From contig CBINGZ010000037.1 in assembly GCA_966250335.1 (NCBI GenBank), positions 1-62,684 on the forward strand: a stretch of 62,684 nt of DNA, in the 5' to 3' direction. Both the position numbers and the translations under genes were made by a program. Source of the stretch: OLB7 sp966250335 (GTDB lineage Bacteria > Bacteroidota > Ignavibacteria > OLB7). The notes beneath the pieces are model-generated. The model did not search any database. It had not been told where the DNA came from and worked only from the letters and a program-made list of their open reading frames with translations. Positions 61,501-62,684 of this stretch are shown in pieces; the stretch's first letter is position 1; every line of letters begins with the position of its first letter.

Positions 61501-62072
61501 TAAGTAGGTCCACAAAAGTTTTGCGAAAATCGGCGGAGCCAATAGTTGACAGATGTAAGGCCCGCTAACCGACGAGCACGACGGGCAGTTAGGCTCATGA
61601 CCCACTGCTGTGCAGTGTTCGCCAGTTCGTCAATCGTCTCGTACTGTCTGTTGCCTGCGATCCGCGATTTGAGAGACCGCCAGAGATGATCCATCGCGTT
61701 CAGCTCCGGTGATTGCGTCGGTAACCAGAGCAGCCGAATACCAAGGTTCGACGCCAATTGCCGTGTTACCAATGCAGTGTGGGAACCGTGTTTGTCCAGG
61801 ATCAGACAGAGCGTCCGTCCTCGATAGCAGCGACGCAGGTAGCGCAGAAAATCATGGAACTCCCCTTGCTTCTGCGAGCGTGCCACACTCACAAGCCGAT
61901 GGCCCGTGCGGATGTTGATCGCTCCGAACAACACTCGTCGCGCATTCTGGCCGGTGATCGCGACCTCTGCCTGTTCACCTCGTTTGGCCCATTGAGCGCG
62001 CAATGGCGGGAACAATCGCAGCATCGTCTCGTCGACCATCAGGATCATGGCATCCTCCGCAAGCCGCATCAA
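61500..62072 (-). CDS. IS630 transposase, catalytic (DDE) part, orfB
   Basis: The catalytic half of the transposase, about 190 residues. Acidic residues appear in ILMVDETML, in LCLILDKHGSH and in SPELNAMDHLWRSLK; the third is Asp where most IS630 proteins have Glu (NPIE), giving a DDD-type triad. It is in the -1 frame relative to orfA and most likely made only as a fusion via frameshifting at 62093-62087. A separate start (TTG at 62072) overlaps the orfA stop (ATTGA arrangement). Confidence 0.88.
   Translation of the reverse strand: MMRLAEDAMILMVDETMLRLFPPLRAQWAKRGEQAEVAITGQNARRVLFGAINIRTGHRLVSVARSQKQGEFHDFLRYLRRCYRGRTLCLILDKHGSHTALVTRQLASNLGIRLLWLPTQSPELNAMDHLWRSLKSRIAGNRQYETIDELANTAQQWVMSLTARRARRLAGLTSVNYWLRRFSQNFCGPT
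61503..61533. repeat. IS630 terminal inverted repeat, left
   Basis: 31 bp, matching the opposite end with a single mismatch at the 27th base. It also encodes the last residues of the transposase (QNFCGPT); the stop codon TAG is completed by the TA duplication plus one host base. Confidence 0.9.
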
Positions 62073-62581
62073 TGCTGAAACGATGCCCCCTTTTTCTGCC
62101 CCTTGTGCGGGTCAGCATCGCGATACACATACCGTGGGCGCTTCCATCGATACTCCTGCTGATGAAGGCGTCGGCGCAGTGTCTCATCGCTGACGATGAG
62201 GTTGAAGTGCTGATGGATGTGTGAGCGCAGCAGTGCCACTGTCCATGCCGTGGCCCGGTATCCATACTGTTCAGGAGAAGCCGTCAACAGCTGTTCAAGC
62301 GTGTGGTCATCGAGCGCCTGGAGCTTCCTTGGTCTGCCACTCCGTGGTCGCTCCAGCAGATCGTCGCTGTCATATTGATGAGCGTATCGTTCGATCCAGC
62401 GGTAGACTGTCGCGATATGCACGTCGAGAGCATCGGCGACAAGATCAGGTGGGTCACCGGCCGCGATCTTGAGAATCGCGGCAAGACGGCGATGCGTCCG
62501 TGCGTCGCGTGTACGTGCTTGCTGAGTCTCAAGCTCGGCACGTTCCTCATCTGTTAGTTCGAGTAGAGGCCTTGGTCCCAT
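62069..62581 (-). CDS. IS630 transposase, helix-turn-helix part, orfA
   Basis: The DNA-binding half, 170 residues. The paired helix-turn-helix domain is visible as RRLAAILKIAAGDPPDLVADALDVHIATVYRWIERY, followed by RSGRPRKLQALDD and the second domain (EQYGYRATAWTVALLRSHI). It ends GQKKGASFQH just after a slippery sequence. Begins MGPRPLLELTDEE at 62581, 20 bp inside the right inverted repeat. Confidence 0.9.
   Translation of the reverse strand: MGPRPLLELTDEERAELETQQARTRDARTHRRLAAILKIAAGDPPDLVADALDVHIATVYRWIERYAHQYDSDDLLERPRSGRPRKLQALDDHTLEQLLTASPEQYGYRATAWTVALLRSHIHQHFNLIVSDETLRRRLHQQEYRWKRPRYVYRDADPHKGQKKGASFQH
62087..62093 (-). promoter_or_regulatory. Predicted -1 ribosomal frameshift site A_AAG_GGG
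   Basis: On the minus strand codons CAG AAA AAG GGG GCA contain a heptamer A_AAG_GGG (62093-62087) in the orfA frame, within an A5G5 run. Slipping back one base gives KKGGIVSALMRLAEDA and joins orfA to orfB, restoring a single IS630 transposase of normal length. Confidence 0.65.
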
Positions 62582-62600
62582 CCCCTAACATAGGCGATCT

Positions 62601-62631
62601 CCGACTTTCGCAAAACTTTTGTGGACCTACT
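62601..62631. repeat. IS630 terminal inverted repeat, right
   Basis: 31-bp counterpart of the left repeat, adjacent to the second TA copy at 62632-62633. The transposase gene starts 20 bp inside it, so the repeat may overlap its promoter. Confidence 0.9.
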
Positions 62632-62633
62632 TA

Positions 62634-62684
62634 GCTCGACTTTGTCCATCAGGAACCATAGGCAAGAGTGTGGAGCAAGCGTTC
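62634..62684 (-). pseudogene. 5' end and leader of interrupted lipoprotein gene
   Basis: Holds the original ATG (62649-62647) and first codons ATG GAC AAA GTC GAG C, cut off by the insertion element from the rest of the gene at 61500-60949. The upstream 35 bases to the window end would carry the ribosome-binding site; no clear Shine-Dalgarno was seen. Confidence 0.7.

Larger units (their letters stand above)
61503..62631 (-). mobile_element. IS630-family insertion sequence, 1129 bp
   Basis: A complete element with terminal inverted repeats of 31 bp with one mismatch (61503-61533 and 62601-62631, outer sequence AGTAGGTCCACAAAAGTTTT), flanked on each side by TA (61501-61502 and 62632-62633), the target duplicated by IS630/Tc1-mariner elements. 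Two overlapping frames encode the transposase. The inverted repeats are almost perfect and both frames are intact, so the insertion looks recent. Confidence 0.93.

Noticed and set aside
1..62684. tRNA or rRNA genes
   Set aside because: No cloverleaf with a GTTCGAATC-type arm or rRNA-like segment was recognised by eye; a covariance search would be needed to exclude one fully.

Overview
The window comes from a high-GC, Gram-negative bacterium of the Bacteroidota/Chlorobiota (FCB) group. Three signs support this. (1) Three large secreted proteins end in a type IX secretion (T9SS) type A-like C-terminal sorting domain, and a DUF5103/T9SS plug-like gene is present. (2) Several genes are preceded by the Bacteroidota-type promoter TTTG/TTG-N17-23-TAnnTTTG rather than an E. 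coli-type -35/-10. (3) The house-keeping content (PpiD-like foldase, bacilliredoxin, IgGFc-binding/choice-of-anchor protein, bifunctional nuclease, EtfBA) fits. A Kapabacteria/Ignavibacteria-like lineage is my best guess, but no rRNA or tRNA is present to prove it. No CRISPR array was seen.

Layout. 1-4.7 kb: a truncated response regulator (its 5' end is replaced by unrelated, opposite-strand coding-like DNA), a PhoR-like histidine kinase, a PpiD-like periplasmic foldase, a shared terminator, and an LEA-like lipoprotein. 4.8-11.1 kb: a visibly AT-richer block with asparagine synthase, a T9SS-exported protein made of two tandem (Ig-like + 7-blade WD40) units, and a methyltransferase; probably acquired DNA. 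11.2-15.3 kb: peptide ABC transporter dppBCD (no binding protein or second ATPase here) and an outer-membrane barrel protein. 15.3-19.9 kb (minus): CCA-adding enzyme, Gfo/Idh/MocA oxidoreductase, T9SS plug-like protein, moaE, moaD. 20-25 kb (minus): a tight sugar-ABC operon (nitrilase-family hydrolase, binding lipoprotein, two permeases, epimerase) with no ATPase gene. 25.2-34.7 kb: YihY membrane protein, a 1326-residue choice-of-anchor surface protein, FAH-family hydrolase, lipoprotein, YqaA, polyphosphate kinase. 35-38.8 kb: bacilliredoxin, small membrane protein, alanine dehydrogenase, a conserved small protein, a cluster of cTTCGg hairpin repeats, and an NAD(P)-binding protein.

38.9-54 kb is mainly envelope and sugar metabolism: GT-C glycosyltransferase, enolase, phosphohexomutase, GalT-like DUF4921 protein, GT9 heptosyltransferase-like protein overlapping an MsbA-like flippase, M50 protease, barrel protein, GT2, LolC/E-like permease, STAS protein. 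54-60.3 kb: bifunctional nuclease, EtfA/EtfB, a BNR/sialidase-fold T9SS cargo, flavin reductase. 60.3-62.7 kb: a second AT-richer patch with two small exported proteins. One of these, a lipoprotein gene, is cut at codon 6 by a 1129-bp IS630-family element. The element has 31-bp inverted repeats, a TA duplication, and a transposase split by a predicted -1 frameshift. Deleting the element and one TA restores a clean lipoprotein start.

No single cassette stands out as a complete new system. The most useful leads are the double-propeller T9SS protein in the AT-rich island, the IS630 insertion with its frameshift and hybrid ORF, the hairpin repeat cluster, the back-to-back near-leaderless promoters at 51.3 kb, and the 115-bp antisense overlap between the MsbA-like and M50 genes.
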